From NCBI GenBank assembly GCA_905373605.1, contig CAJPTO010000181.1, positions 1-6,496 on the forward strand: a stretch of DNA of 6,496 bases, given 5' to 3'. A model generated the notes under the pieces. It was not told where the DNA came from and made no database searches. It saw only the letters and a program-made list of their open reading frames with translations. A program made the position numbers and the translations under genes. Numbering within the stretch: the stretch's first letter is position 1; each line of letters begins with the position of its first letter. Shown here piece after piece: positions 1-6,369 of the stretch. The DNA comes from an uncultured Prevotella sp. (GTDB lineage Bacteria > Bacteroidota > Bacteroidia > Bacteroidales > Bacteroidaceae).

Positions 1-18
1 ATGTAAGCCGGTGTGACT

Positions 19-1563
19 TTACTCGTACTGCTGCCAATAGTTTTTTTGGCGGATAAGCTTGTTGGTGTAGTTGCCTTTCTCATCTTTTTTGGCACCGTTG
101 GGCAAGGGAAGTCCCAGTGCTCCGCCACGCATGTCGCTTAAGGTAAGGCTTCTGAAGCGTCCCGTCAGCTCTTCCTTGATGTAGTTGTTGCGGATGATGT
201 CGGCATAACGTGAGTCGTTTTCGGCGATAAATTCACGTTCGCGTTCGCGGAAGATGGCTTTTTTGAGCCCCACGGTGTCGTTGGAAGAGGGATATTCTGC
301 GGCTTGTGCGCGCTGCCTGATAACGTTGAGGTCGGCAATGGCTTGCGCATCTTGCCCCAACTTGGCCTCACACTCGGCGCGAAGCAGGTAGATGTCGGCC
401 AGTCGCCAATACACGTAGTCGGCGTTCATGGTTCGATAGCTTTTGCCGGTGGGCGAATATTGGTCGGGATCCATCACGGCCGAGCGGAACTTATAGGGTA
501 TGGCATAATCTTTTCCCTCGGCAATGTGGGCTTCGTCTATCTGATAAAAGAAAGCCGAGCGGCGCAAGTCGCCTGCATCGGGATACATTTTTCGGATGCA
601 TTCCTTGTAAAACCTGAATCGCGTATGGGCAACATCGGCCAATGTTTGGTTTTCGTTTACGGGCCAACTCACGAAAGCTCCGGCCACTTCATTGGGCGAA
701 GAGGCATCTGACGAGCGAGCCTTGTCGAAAAACACGCTGAAGATGGCCTCGGGATTGGTGTTGTCGGGGTTGGAAAGGTATCGGCAAAGCTCTTCGGGCG
801 TGCTGCAAAGGCGGTAATCACCAGCTTTTTTGTCAATGATCACCGTGCAATACTCGATGGCTTTGCGGTAAGCTTCTTGTGCATCGCCCTCCAATTGCAT
901 CAAATCGATGATGCTTCCCTTCCAAGCATACAGGTGGGCCAGCAGTGCGGCGCACGTTCCTTTGGATGCAACCTGCCTGTTTGTTACGGCCGTGCCATCT
1001 ATTTTGCGCAGTTTGTCGTAGGCTGGCAACATGTCGAATGCCTTTTGGGCGTGTTCGATGGCGGTGTTTATCACGTCCATTCGCGACGATGTGGCATATT
1101 CTTTTATCGCTGTAGAGTTTTCGGTGATAACGGCATCGTCGTAACGTTGTGCCAAAAGCAGATAGCCAAGGCCCAAACCAAACTCGGCTTGCCCAGCATA
1201 ATAGTTGTATCTGTCGGGCGAGAGGCCTTGGGTTAGGTGGATGTTGTCTAGCACGAAGTTGCCATAGTAGACGATTTGGTACAGCCCTTCCCACGATTCG
1301 TTTTGCGAAATCACCGTTTTTGGGTTCCATCTTCGCAGCTCCATGCCATATTCAAGGGTGTCGGCTAGCAGCCCAACGGTTTGAAACGTGTTGTTTTGTC
1401 CCACGCTGGTGTTGATGAAATAGTGCATGGAGGTGACAACCGAGTTGAGCCCCGCTTCGTTTTCAAACACGTTTTTATATGTCTGCGCGTTCTCTGGCAG
1501 CAAGTCGAGGTTGCACGACGTTAATGTAGCTGCCATGAACATGGATAAAATCACTTTCTTCAT
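19..1563 (-). CDS. SusD/RagB-family outer-membrane nutrient-binding lipoprotein
   Basis: Surface lipoprotein expected to cap the SusC barrel encoded just upstream and to bind the incoming ligand. Seen in the sequence: a short signal peptide (MKKVILSMFMAATLTSC) with lipobox LTSC and predicted lipidated Cys17, followed by NLDLLPE, the usual SusD start with an early acidic residue. The N-terminal half (about 20-215) is helical and TPR-like, matching the SusD N-terminal domain, with the alanine/leucine-rich helix around 200-216. The C-terminal half carries the family hallmark DYVYWRLADIYLLRAECEAK (about 382-401), then DLNVIRQRA (411-419) and FREREREFIAENDSRYADI (438-456). It ends with the typical GLPLP (484-488) and a terminal RQKNYWQQYE. 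At 514 residues the length is normal and intact. The start codon lies 4 bases after the susC stop; the AAGG in this gap is too close to the ATG to be a normal ribosome site, so translational coupling is likely. Family is secure; the ligand cannot be read from sequence. Confidence 0.96.
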   Translation of the reverse strand: MKKVILSMFMAATLTSCNLDLLPENAQTYKNVFENEAGLNSVVTSMHYFINTSVGQNNTFQTVGLLADTLEYGMELRRWNPKTVISQNESWEGLYQIVYYGNFVLDNIHLTQGLSPDRYNYYAGQAEFGLGLGYLLLAQRYDDAVITENSTAIKEYATSSRMDVINTAIEHAQKAFDMLPAYDKLRKIDGTAVTNRQVASKGTCAALLAHLYAWKGSIIDLMQLEGDAQEAYRKAIEYCTVIIDKKAGDYRLCSTPEELCRYLSNPDNTNPEAIFSVFFDKARSSDASSPNEVAGAFVSWPVNENQTLADVAHTRFRFYKECIRKMYPDAGDLRRSAFFYQIDEAHIAEGKDYAIPYKFRSAVMDPDQYSPTGKSYRTMNADYVYWRLADIYLLRAECEAKLGQDAQAIADLNVIRQRAQAAEYPSSNDTVGLKKAIFREREREFIAENDSRYADIIRNNYIKEELTGRFRSLTLSDMRGGALGLPLPNGAKKDEKGNYTNKLIRQKNYWQQYE

Positions 1564-1575
1564 ACCTTTAGAATT
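1561..1575 (-). promoter_or_regulatory. susC-susD junction, probable translational coupling
   Basis: The susC stop TAA is followed by AGGT and then the susD ATG, a 4-base gap. The only purine-rich stretch (AAAGG) overlaps the stop and ends 1 base before the ATG, too close for ordinary Shine-Dalgarno use. Reinitiation by ribosomes finishing susC is the simplest reading, and it ties SusD output to SusC output, as expected for a stable complex. Confidence 0.5.
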
Positions 1576-4500
1576 TTACTTTGAGGCCCAGTGTTAGTTT
1601 TCGATTGAGCGGATATTGCGTGCCATCGTCTTTTCCTGTGTAGGGATTAATCACTTCGGGGTCCACGCCAGAGTAGTTGCTGAGCAAGAAAAGGTTCTCG
1701 CCCGAGAGGTAAACATTCACGCTCTTGATGAACTTTGCCTTAAACCATGCAGCGGGGAGGTTGTATCCCAGCACCAATTGCTTGAGTCGGAGGAAGCTGA
1801 TGTTCTCGATGTTCGAGTCGATGTTGCCGTCAAACTGCCCGAGGTAGCCTGTCTCGGCAAACTCCAATGCTGGTTTTGTGGCCGTTGGGTTTTCCTTGCT
1901 CCAGTATTCACTTGCGCGGAAATGACCCATAACCGGGCCCACTTTCTTGTTGAATGCAAAGGCCGAGCCTTGCACCATGTTCATAACCTTGCGCCCGAGC
2001 ACATAGCTGAAGAGCACATCCACGTTAAATCCTTTCCAGTCTACGTGGGCATTGATGCCGCCAAAGGCAGTGGGCAGGGTGCTGCCGGCATAATAGAGGT
2101 CGGCGTTGTCTATCGTTCCGTCCATGTTTTGGTCCTTAATCTTGCGGCCGCCCACGCGCAAGGGGTAGTTGTCGTTGCCAAAGTTGAGGGGCGAACGCAC
2201 GCCTGTTGCGTCGTAATGGTAGGGAATTTGGCTCTCGTCGGTGACAATTCCCTCGTCCTGGAAGGTGTAAATGCCGTACACGGGGCGGCCCAACACCTTG
2301 TCGCTAAGGTCTTCGCCGTTGATTGTTTTGCGGAAGAGGTTGCGGTTGTGCGAGATGTTGAAGCCCACATTGAGGTTAAGGTCCTTGCTGCGGATAAGTT
2401 CTGCCTGCACGTCAAGCTCTATTCCCTCATTGGATATGGCCGAAGCGTTGTTCCACACCTTGTTGGTGGGGTAGAAATTGCCGGGCAACGGGGTTTGCAT
2501 CAGCAGGTTGCTGGAGTATTTATAATAGTAGTCGAGCTTCATCTTCAGCCTATAGTCCAGCATTTGCAGGTCTAGTCCCAGGTCGTATTGGTCGCTTTTC
2601 TCCCATGTAAGGTGTGGGTTTCCCATGTCTTTGGGTATCAGTCCCAGCTTTCCGTCAAACACATTGCTCTCTGCCATGATGCCCAATGCGAGGTAGGGTT
2701 CTTGGAATTTTTGTCCCGAACGTCCCCACGAAGCGCGCAGTTTGGCAAAGCTGAGCCACCATATTTTCTTCATGAAGGGTTCTTCGCTAAAGGCCCAACC
2801 CAAGCCCACAGAGGGGAATGTGGCCCATCGCACTTCACTTCCGAAGACCGAAGAGCCGTCGCGGCGAACGGAGAACTCGCCTAGATACTTCTTCTTATAT
2901 CCATAAGCGGCACGTGCGAGCATGGAGAAGATGGCTTGTTCTTCCTTGTTCGAGTGGAAGTCCTTAGCGGCCTTGGGCGTTCCGCTTTCATCTGTGAGCA
3001 GACTTGGCCATCCTTCGCCCACATACTTCACCTGATTGGTGGGGCCGCCCTTTGCACTTCCGTCCAAGCTTTGCAACAAGTCGTAGTTGTAAGTCAGTCC
3101 GGCCATCAACTCCAGCTTGTGGTCTTGTGGCAGAGGCACGTTGTAAGTGGCGATGTTTTCGGTTTGCAGGTTGGTCATTCCGATGTTTTGTCCGCGCACT
3201 TCTGATAGGTTGTCGTACATCAGATAGTTGGGTCGGAAGATGTAAACGCGCGTGAAATAATGGTCGAGCGAAGCCGTTGAGGTTATTCGCAGGCCTCTGA
3301 TGGGCGCATAGTTCAGCCCTCCGGCCAACCGGATGTTGTAGTTGGAGTTGCTTTGGTCTACATCGCGCAGTTGTTTCACGGCTTCTCGCTCGGCAACACT
3401 GCCCTTGCCAGGCAACACCGAGGGCGTTTGCTTGGGGTCGAAGGTCAGTCCTTGCACGCGTCCGCCGTTGCTTCCTGCGTTTTGGTTGGTGTAAGCCAGG
3501 TTCAATCGCACAAAGGCATCGAGCTTGGTAGAGAGTTTGAAGTCGAGGTTTGTGAGCAAACTGTATCGGCGGAAGTTGGAGTTGATCATGATACCCGTTT
3601 CATCGTACACGCCCGCGTTGGCCATGTAGCGCATGTTTTCGGTTCCTCCGGCCAGCTGCACGTCGGCCTTTGTCACGCGTCCAAGTCGAAATCCATACTT
3701 CCACCAGTTTGTTCGGTTGTTGTAAAAGGTGTTCAGCGAGTCTTGTGCAATGGCTCCCATCTGGCTGTCGCTGCCAACGATGCGTCCGTTTCGCCACCAA
3801 TAGTCGAACATGCCGTCGCGGTCGGCCTCCCATCCGTAAGAGTCGGCGTAGTCGTTAGGCAGCACCATGCGGTTTTTGTCGGCATCGTAGTGTGCTGTTC
3901 GGTAGGCTCTGGCCAGCATGTTTGCGATGTCTCGTTCGCCTTTGCCAATGGTTTGCTTGGGCGTAGCTGGCAACCACGATAGCGATTGCGACACGTTTAC
4001 CGACACTTCGTTGCGGCCTGCCTTACCCTTCTTGGTGGTGATGAGGATGACACCATTGCCTGCACGCGAACCATAGAGCGATGCCGAGGCGGCATCTTTA
4101 AGCACCTGAACGCTCTCGATGCTCGATGGGTCCAGCCCTGCAAGGGCGTTTATGCCGCCCATGTTCTCGGGGTCGTTGGCCAAAGGCACGCCGTCTACCA
4201 CGTAAAGGGGTGTGCCATCGTTCACGCCTTGCTGGTTAAGCGAGCTGAAACCGCGTATCGTAACCTTCGACCCACCGCCACCAGGCGAACCCGAAAGGTT
4301 GGTTACGTCTACGCCGGCGATGCGTCCTTGCAGCAGGTTTTCAAGGCTTGGCGAGGGTGTTTTCTGCAAGTCGTCCACGTTCACCGTGCCAATGGCTCCC
4401 ACTTGCTCGCGGGTGTTGCGGCGACCATAAGCGATAACGGCCACTTCGCCCAGCATCTTGGCCGACGAAGGCAGCAAAACGCTGAGTTCGCGGCGTGCAT

Positions 4501-5035
4501 CAAACTTCACGGTCTTGGTGTCGAAACCCACGCTCGAGATGGTTACATCGCCCTCTTGGCGGTCCACTTTCAGCGTGAAATGGCCGTCGAGGTCGGTTGT
4601 TGTGCCTTGTGCTGTGCCCTTAATCTGCACGGTAGCAAAGGATACGGGCTGCCCGTCCTTGTCTTTCACAATGCCTTTGAGGGTGAATTGCGTGGCGGCT
4701 GTTTGCTGCATGCGGAAAACGTTGATGCGCTTGCCCTCCACATTGTAGGCAAAGGCCGTCTTGGCCAGCAAGCTTTGCACAGCCTGCACAGCATCAACAT
4801 CTTCAAAAGACACGGTAACGGTCAACGTATCGTTGCGCACGTCGTCGGTGTAAGTCACGTCATAGCCGCCTTGTCGGCCCACAAAGTCGAGGATGGTGGC
4901 CAGCGGCTTGTCCTTAAACGACACTGATATGCGCTTGCCCACCGTCTGTGCAACGGCCTTTGCGGGCGAAAAAGCGGCAACTGCCATCGCGGTTAAGAAC
5001 ACTGCTAAAAGATAGCGCTTGAGATTTATTGCCAT
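1568..5035 (-). CDS. SusC/RagA-family TonB-dependent outer-membrane transporter with STN signalling domain
   Basis: Outer-membrane barrel that imports the ligand captured by the SusD partner, powered by TonB-ExbBD. Domains seen in order: Sec signal peptide (about 1-29, cleavage near AKAVAQ); STN domain (about 34-108, RISVSFKDKPLATILDF to GKRINVF); carboxypeptidase-regulatory-like beta-sandwich (about 116-188, LKGIVKDKDGQPVSFATVQI); TonB-box-like EVAVIAYG (197-204); plug (about 208-340) with YVVDGVPL (278-285) and SIESVQVLKDAASASLYGSR (305-324); then the barrel. Near the C-terminus is the SusC hallmark KDQNMDGTIDNAD (967-979), then FLRLKQLVLGYNLP (1081-1094), SGENLFLLSNYSGVDPE (1111-1127) and a terminal phenylalanine. 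The length of 1155 residues is normal for STN-bearing SusC proteins. The ATG is taken because the signal peptide begins at once; no Shine-Dalgarno is visible, as is usual in Bacteroidota. From family knowledge, an STN domain contacts a FecR-like anti-sigma factor, so this transporter probably also induces its own operon. No such regulator lies in the window. Confidence 0.97.
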   Translation of the reverse strand: MAINLKRYLLAVFLTAMAVAAFSPAKAVAQTVGKRISVSFKDKPLATILDFVGRQGGYDVTYTDDVRNDTLTVTVSFEDVDAVQAVQSLLAKTAFAYNVEGKRINVFRMQQTAATQFTLKGIVKDKDGQPVSFATVQIKGTAQGTTTDLDGHFTLKVDRQEGDVTISSVGFDTKTVKFDARRELSVLLPSSAKMLGEVAVIAYGRRNTREQVGAIGTVNVDDLQKTPSPSLENLLQGRIAGVDVTNLSGSPGGGGSKVTIRGFSSLNQQGVNDGTPLYVVDGVPLANDPENMGGINALAGLDPSSIESVQVLKDAASASLYGSRAGNGVILITTKKGKAGRNEVSVNVSQSLSWLPATPKQTIGKGERDIANMLARAYRTAHYDADKNRMVLPNDYADSYGWEADRDGMFDYWWRNGRIVGSDSQMGAIAQDSLNTFYNNRTNWWKYGFRLGRVTKADVQLAGGTENMRYMANAGVYDETGIMINSNFRRYSLLTNLDFKLSTKLDAFVRLNLAYTNQNAGSNGGRVQGLTFDPKQTPSVLPGKGSVAEREAVKQLRDVDQSNSNYNIRLAGGLNYAPIRGLRITSTASLDHYFTRVYIFRPNYLMYDNLSEVRGQNIGMTNLQTENIATYNVPLPQDHKLELMAGLTYNYDLLQSLDGSAKGGPTNQVKYVGEGWPSLLTDESGTPKAAKDFHSNKEEQAIFSMLARAAYGYKKKYLGEFSVRRDGSSVFGSEVRWATFPSVGLGWAFSEEPFMKKIWWLSFAKLRASWGRSGQKFQEPYLALGIMAESNVFDGKLGLIPKDMGNPHLTWEKSDQYDLGLDLQMLDYRLKMKLDYYYKYSSNLLMQTPLPGNFYPTNKVWNNASAISNEGIELDVQAELIRSKDLNLNVGFNISHNRNLFRKTINGEDLSDKVLGRPVYGIYTFQDEGIVTDESQIPYHYDATGVRSPLNFGNDNYPLRVGGRKIKDQNMDGTIDNADLYYAGSTLPTAFGGINAHVDWKGFNVDVLFSYVLGRKVMNMVQGSAFAFNKKVGPVMGHFRASEYWSKENPTATKPALEFAETGYLGQFDGNIDSNIENISFLRLKQLVLGYNLPAAWFKAKFIKSVNVYLSGENLFLLSNYSGVDPEVINPYTGKDDGTQYPLNRKLTLGLKVKF

Positions 5036-5053
5036 ACAGTTACATTTTAAATA

Positions 5054-5084
5054 CGATGATATTGTTTATATAGGTAAGAACAAA
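5054..5084 (-). promoter_or_regulatory. Weak candidate susC-proximal promoter
   Basis: Reading on the minus strand, a TTTG (5084-5081) is followed after 19 bases by TATCATCG (5061-5054), which keeps TA, one T and the final G of the TAnnTTTG Bacteroidota -7 element. This would place a start only about 12-15 bases before the susC ATG. The match is poor and could be chance. If the operon is driven by an ECF sigma factor, its promoter would not resemble this consensus at all. Confidence 0.18.
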
Positions 5085-5383
5085 TTGTGATGATTTGCTG
5101 TGGGGAAAATGAATGCGTTTGCTCTTTGTTCATCAAAGACACCTTCTTGATGCTGTTTGCTGTGTTGTTGCAGCATTCTTACGGTGACATGTGATGTAAA
5201 TGCCAAGCTGTTTAATCTATTCTTCGGTGTTGCTTTATGTATTTGGCGGTGCTGTTTTGATGTAATTTGTCGGGATAATTGATGCCATGCCATGCTGCGA
5301 TGCTTACATTAAACGCAACGTCTTTTCCGTTCTTTTACAGATATATTCCAGCGTACAATACTTCCAGCCCTGTTTATGGATTA

Positions 5384-5417
5384 CGATTTTAGTGAATTTG
5401 CCGATTTTAGTACATTT
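5384..5417. repeat. Two direct repeats with 18-bp period, possible operator
   Basis: CGATTTTAGTGAATTT (5384-5399) is followed by CGATTTTAGTACATTT (5402-5417), matching at 14 of 16 positions. The copies are in the same orientation and start 18 bp apart, which is nearly two helical turns, so a dimer bound to direct repeats would contact one face of the DNA. They lie about 350-380 bp upstream of the susC ATG. Whether any regulator binds here is inference; a chance duplication in AT-rich DNA is the alternative. Confidence 0.45.
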
Positions 5418-5539
5418 CCAAGTTTGTTGGTTTGAGGTGGTCACTCGCCCCTTTGTGTTCTAGCAAACACGATTGTTTGTCGATTTGCCGGTGCATTAAC
5501 TCGTCTACTTGCTATTTCCATCGAGCAATTATCAGCCTG

Positions 5540-5578
5540 CTTGCAACTTTCTTGCAAGGATTGTTGCCAACTTGCCAA
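5540..5578. repeat. Cluster of TTGCAA/TTGCCAA repeats
   Basis: Within 39 bases there are four related units: CTTGCAA (5540-5546), CTTGCAAG (5551-5558, itself a palindrome), TTGCCAA (5564-5570) and CTTGCCAA (5571-5578), spaced about 7-13 bp apart. The arrangement could be a multi-site protein-binding region or slippage-derived sequence in the putative leader. No function is established. Confidence 0.35.
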
Positions 5579-5612
5579 CACACCAATGCGCACATATTGC
5601 TTTTGACGGGCG

Positions 5613-5640
5613 CAAATATAGTAAAAAAACCGCATAAAAA
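5613..5640 (-). promoter_or_regulatory. Candidate Bacteroidota-type promoter, possible distal susC promoter
   Basis: On the minus strand TATATTTG (5620-5613) matches TAnnTTTG exactly. The -33 position is T-rich (TTTTT at 5640-5636) but lacks a proper TTTG, and the spacing of 15-16 bases is short. The predicted start near 5608 would give a leader of about 570 nt before susC. The first ATG in that leader opens only a 27-codon frame (MCALVCWQVGNNPCKK at its start), which I do not call as a gene. Exact -7 match; weak -33. Confidence 0.4.
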
Positions 5641-5978
5641 TTACATCCGTGCCATTTTCTTCCCCATTTTCACCTTTTTTCACACTAGAAAAAGAAGTGC
5701 AACTCCATCGCTGATTTATGCTGAGGTAATAATGCCTAACGCTGAAAGCACAACAGCGCACAAATATGAAAGCAAGCAATAGGCCACACATCCAACTGTT
5801 AATGCTTCGAAAATAAGATGTAATGCAATGGTAAAAACACGGCATCAGCAGCAATGGTTCAAACAAAAATGGCAACACGATTTTGAAAGACACCTACACT
5901 TAAGCCCCGACAACACACTTTACTTATTAAAAGGAATTGGTTTTGGAATACACTTACACGTCTTGATGCATCATCAGA

Positions 5979-6083
5979 CTCATGCAGAGGCGCAGAGGAC
6001 ACGGAGATTAGCACCATCACTGCTTAAAGTATAAGACGCTCGTTTAAAGAAAGAACCCTGCGTACTCTGCGCTTCTGCGTGAG
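5979..6083. repeat. Imperfect long inverted repeat, REP/MITE-like intergenic element
   Basis: The left arm (5979-6006) starts CTCATGCAGAGGCGCAGAG. The right arm (6056-6083), read on the minus strand, starts CTCACGCAGAAGCGCAGAG. The 28-base arms match at 22 positions, and three of the six mismatches (at arm positions 5, 11 and 25) would be G-U pairs in an RNA read from the plus strand. The loop is 49 bases (6007-6055). The CGCAGAGGCGCAGAGG-type sequence resembles short palindromic repeats dispersed in intergenic DNA of many bacteria; that resemblance is from memory, not a search. No clear target-site duplication flanks it and it carries no gene. It is far too long-looped for a standard terminator. 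Confidence 0.75.
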
Positions 6084-6093
6084 AATGAACCCC

Positions 6094-6101
6094 CAAACGT
6101 A
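6094..6101 (-). promoter_or_regulatory. TAnnTTTG-matching site next to the inverted repeat
   Basis: The minus strand reads TACGTTTG (6101-6094), an exact match to the -7 consensus, but the -33 position offers only a T-rich stretch (TTTT near 6122-6119) rather than TTTG. A transcript from here would run straight into the right arm of the inverted repeat 10-20 bases later. It is a single-element match, so chance is a serious possibility. Confidence 0.25.
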
Positions 6102-6181
6102 GGTTACATGTAATTTCTAAAACCATTTCTTCTTGACTTTTAAACAACGCCTAAGCACAACGCCACCAGACTTATGGGCAT

Positions 6182-6206
6182 AAAAAAAGGGATTCCGCTG
6201 AATCCC
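6182..6206 (-). terminator. Intrinsic terminator, minus strand
   Basis: On the minus strand GGGATTC (6206-6200) and GAATCCC (6195-6189) form a perfect 7-bp stem closed by the 4-base loop AGCG, followed directly by seven Ts (6188-6182). This is a textbook Rho-independent terminator. On the plus strand the same stem is followed by AACC and then TTTTG, so it is much weaker in that direction. No protein-coding gene ends just before it; the only transcription unit it can close inside the window is the short one starting near 6246. Confidence 0.8.
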
Positions 6207-6246
6207 AACCTTTTGTTAACCTTAAATCTAATACCATGAAAAACAC
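6182..6246 (-). ncRNA. Putative small non-coding RNA of about 65 nt
   Basis: The call rests on architecture. A consensus Bacteroidota promoter (-7 TAACTTTG at 6258-6251) is followed about 45 bases later by a strong intrinsic terminator stem (6206-6182), with no credible gene between. The predicted transcript starts with a single-stranded U-rich part (UGUUUUUC), continues AU-rich through two AAGGUU copies, and ends in the terminator hairpin and U tail, a common layout for a base-pairing regulatory RNA. An ATG at 6237 opens a 21-codon frame (MVLDLRLTKGWDSAESLFLCP) that runs through the terminator and beyond the predicted end, so it is unlikely to be translated. I cannot assign it to a named RNA family. 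It might act on the neighbouring susC/susD operon, but nothing in the sequence shows this. Confidence 0.5.
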
Positions 6247-6250
6247 ATTG

Positions 6251-6282
6251 CAAAGTTAGGCATTTATATTGTAACTTGCAAG
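6251..6282 (-). promoter_or_regulatory. Bacteroidota-type promoter for the putative small RNA
   Basis: On the minus strand the -7 element TAACTTTG (6258-6251) matches TAnnTTTG exactly, and CTTG (6282-6279) sits 20 bases upstream at the -33 position, matching TTTG in three of four bases. Both elements with proper spacing make this the best promoter in the window. The predicted start is around 6247-6245. Confidence 0.65.
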
Positions 6283-6284
6283 TT
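6273..6284. promoter_or_regulatory. Perfect 12-bp palindrome over the -33 element
   Basis: AACTTGCAAGTT is a perfect palindrome and contains the -33 CTTG of the small-RNA promoter. A dimeric repressor bound here would block that promoter. The core CTTGCAAG also occurs at 5551-5558 in the susC upstream region. Operator function is inference. Confidence 0.3.
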
Positions 6285-6317
6285 TTTCTCCGATTATTTT
6301 TAAAAACAAACGCATCA

Positions 6318-6331
6318 TTGACATAAATCAA
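6318..6331. promoter_or_regulatory. FNR/CRP-family-like dyad
   Basis: TTGACATAAATCAA differs from the classic FNR box TTGATnnnnATCAA at one position. Its centre lies about 79 bp upstream of the predicted small-RNA start, and it could equally serve a gene to the right of the window. CRP/FNR-family regulators are common in Bacteroidota, but a single near-match in AT-rich DNA may be chance. Confidence 0.3.
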
Positions 6332-6347
6332 GGAAAACATCTCCCCG

Positions 6348-6369
6348 AAGTGGGTTTTTCTGTCCACTT
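6348..6369. other. Short hairpin-forming dyad
   Basis: AAGTGG (6348-6353) and CCACTT (6364-6369) form a perfect 6-bp stem with a 10-base loop, followed on the plus strand by a broken T stretch (TTGTTGT). It could be a weak plus-strand terminator, but no plus-strand gene precedes it, so its role is unclear. Confidence 0.22.

Noticed and set aside
833..1330. Minus-strand 165-codon frame overlapping susD
   Set aside because: Out-of-frame shadow of susD, arginine-rich with no family resemblance; the susD frame is complete and convincing.
1616..2575. Plus-strand 319-codon open frame opposite susC
   Set aside because: It lies wholly antisense to a certain SusC coding region; the translation is rich in Val, His and Cys with no domain, and follows from the codon bias of the true gene.
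3986..4927. Plus-strand 313-codon open frame opposite the 5' half of susC
   Set aside because: Antisense shadow of the STN, plug and early barrel coding region; no recognisable protein features.
5066..5293. Minus-strand 75-codon frame just upstream of susC
   Set aside because: Gln/His-rich low-complexity translation with no family features; overlaps the likely susC promoter or leader area.
5540..5578. Possible CRISPR-like repeats
   Set aside because: Units are only 7-8 bases with no uniform spacers; this does not meet any CRISPR array layout.
5441..5893. Minus-strand 150-codon frame in the gap, with a hydrophobic start
   Set aside because: The hydrophobic N-terminus is interrupted by polar and cysteine residues, the C-terminal half is low-sense, and it overlaps the TTGCAA repeats and the TATATTTG promoter match. 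A small membrane protein cannot be fully excluded but has no support.
5964..5973. 10-bp palindrome TGATGCATCA beside the inverted repeat
   Set aside because: Short and not extendable; no matching copy at the other side of the element, so it is not evidence of a target site or a paired operator.
5828..6034. Plus-strand 68-codon frame
   Set aside because: Its C-terminal part (HAEAQRTRR) is simply the translation of the left inverted-repeat arm; no start context or domain.
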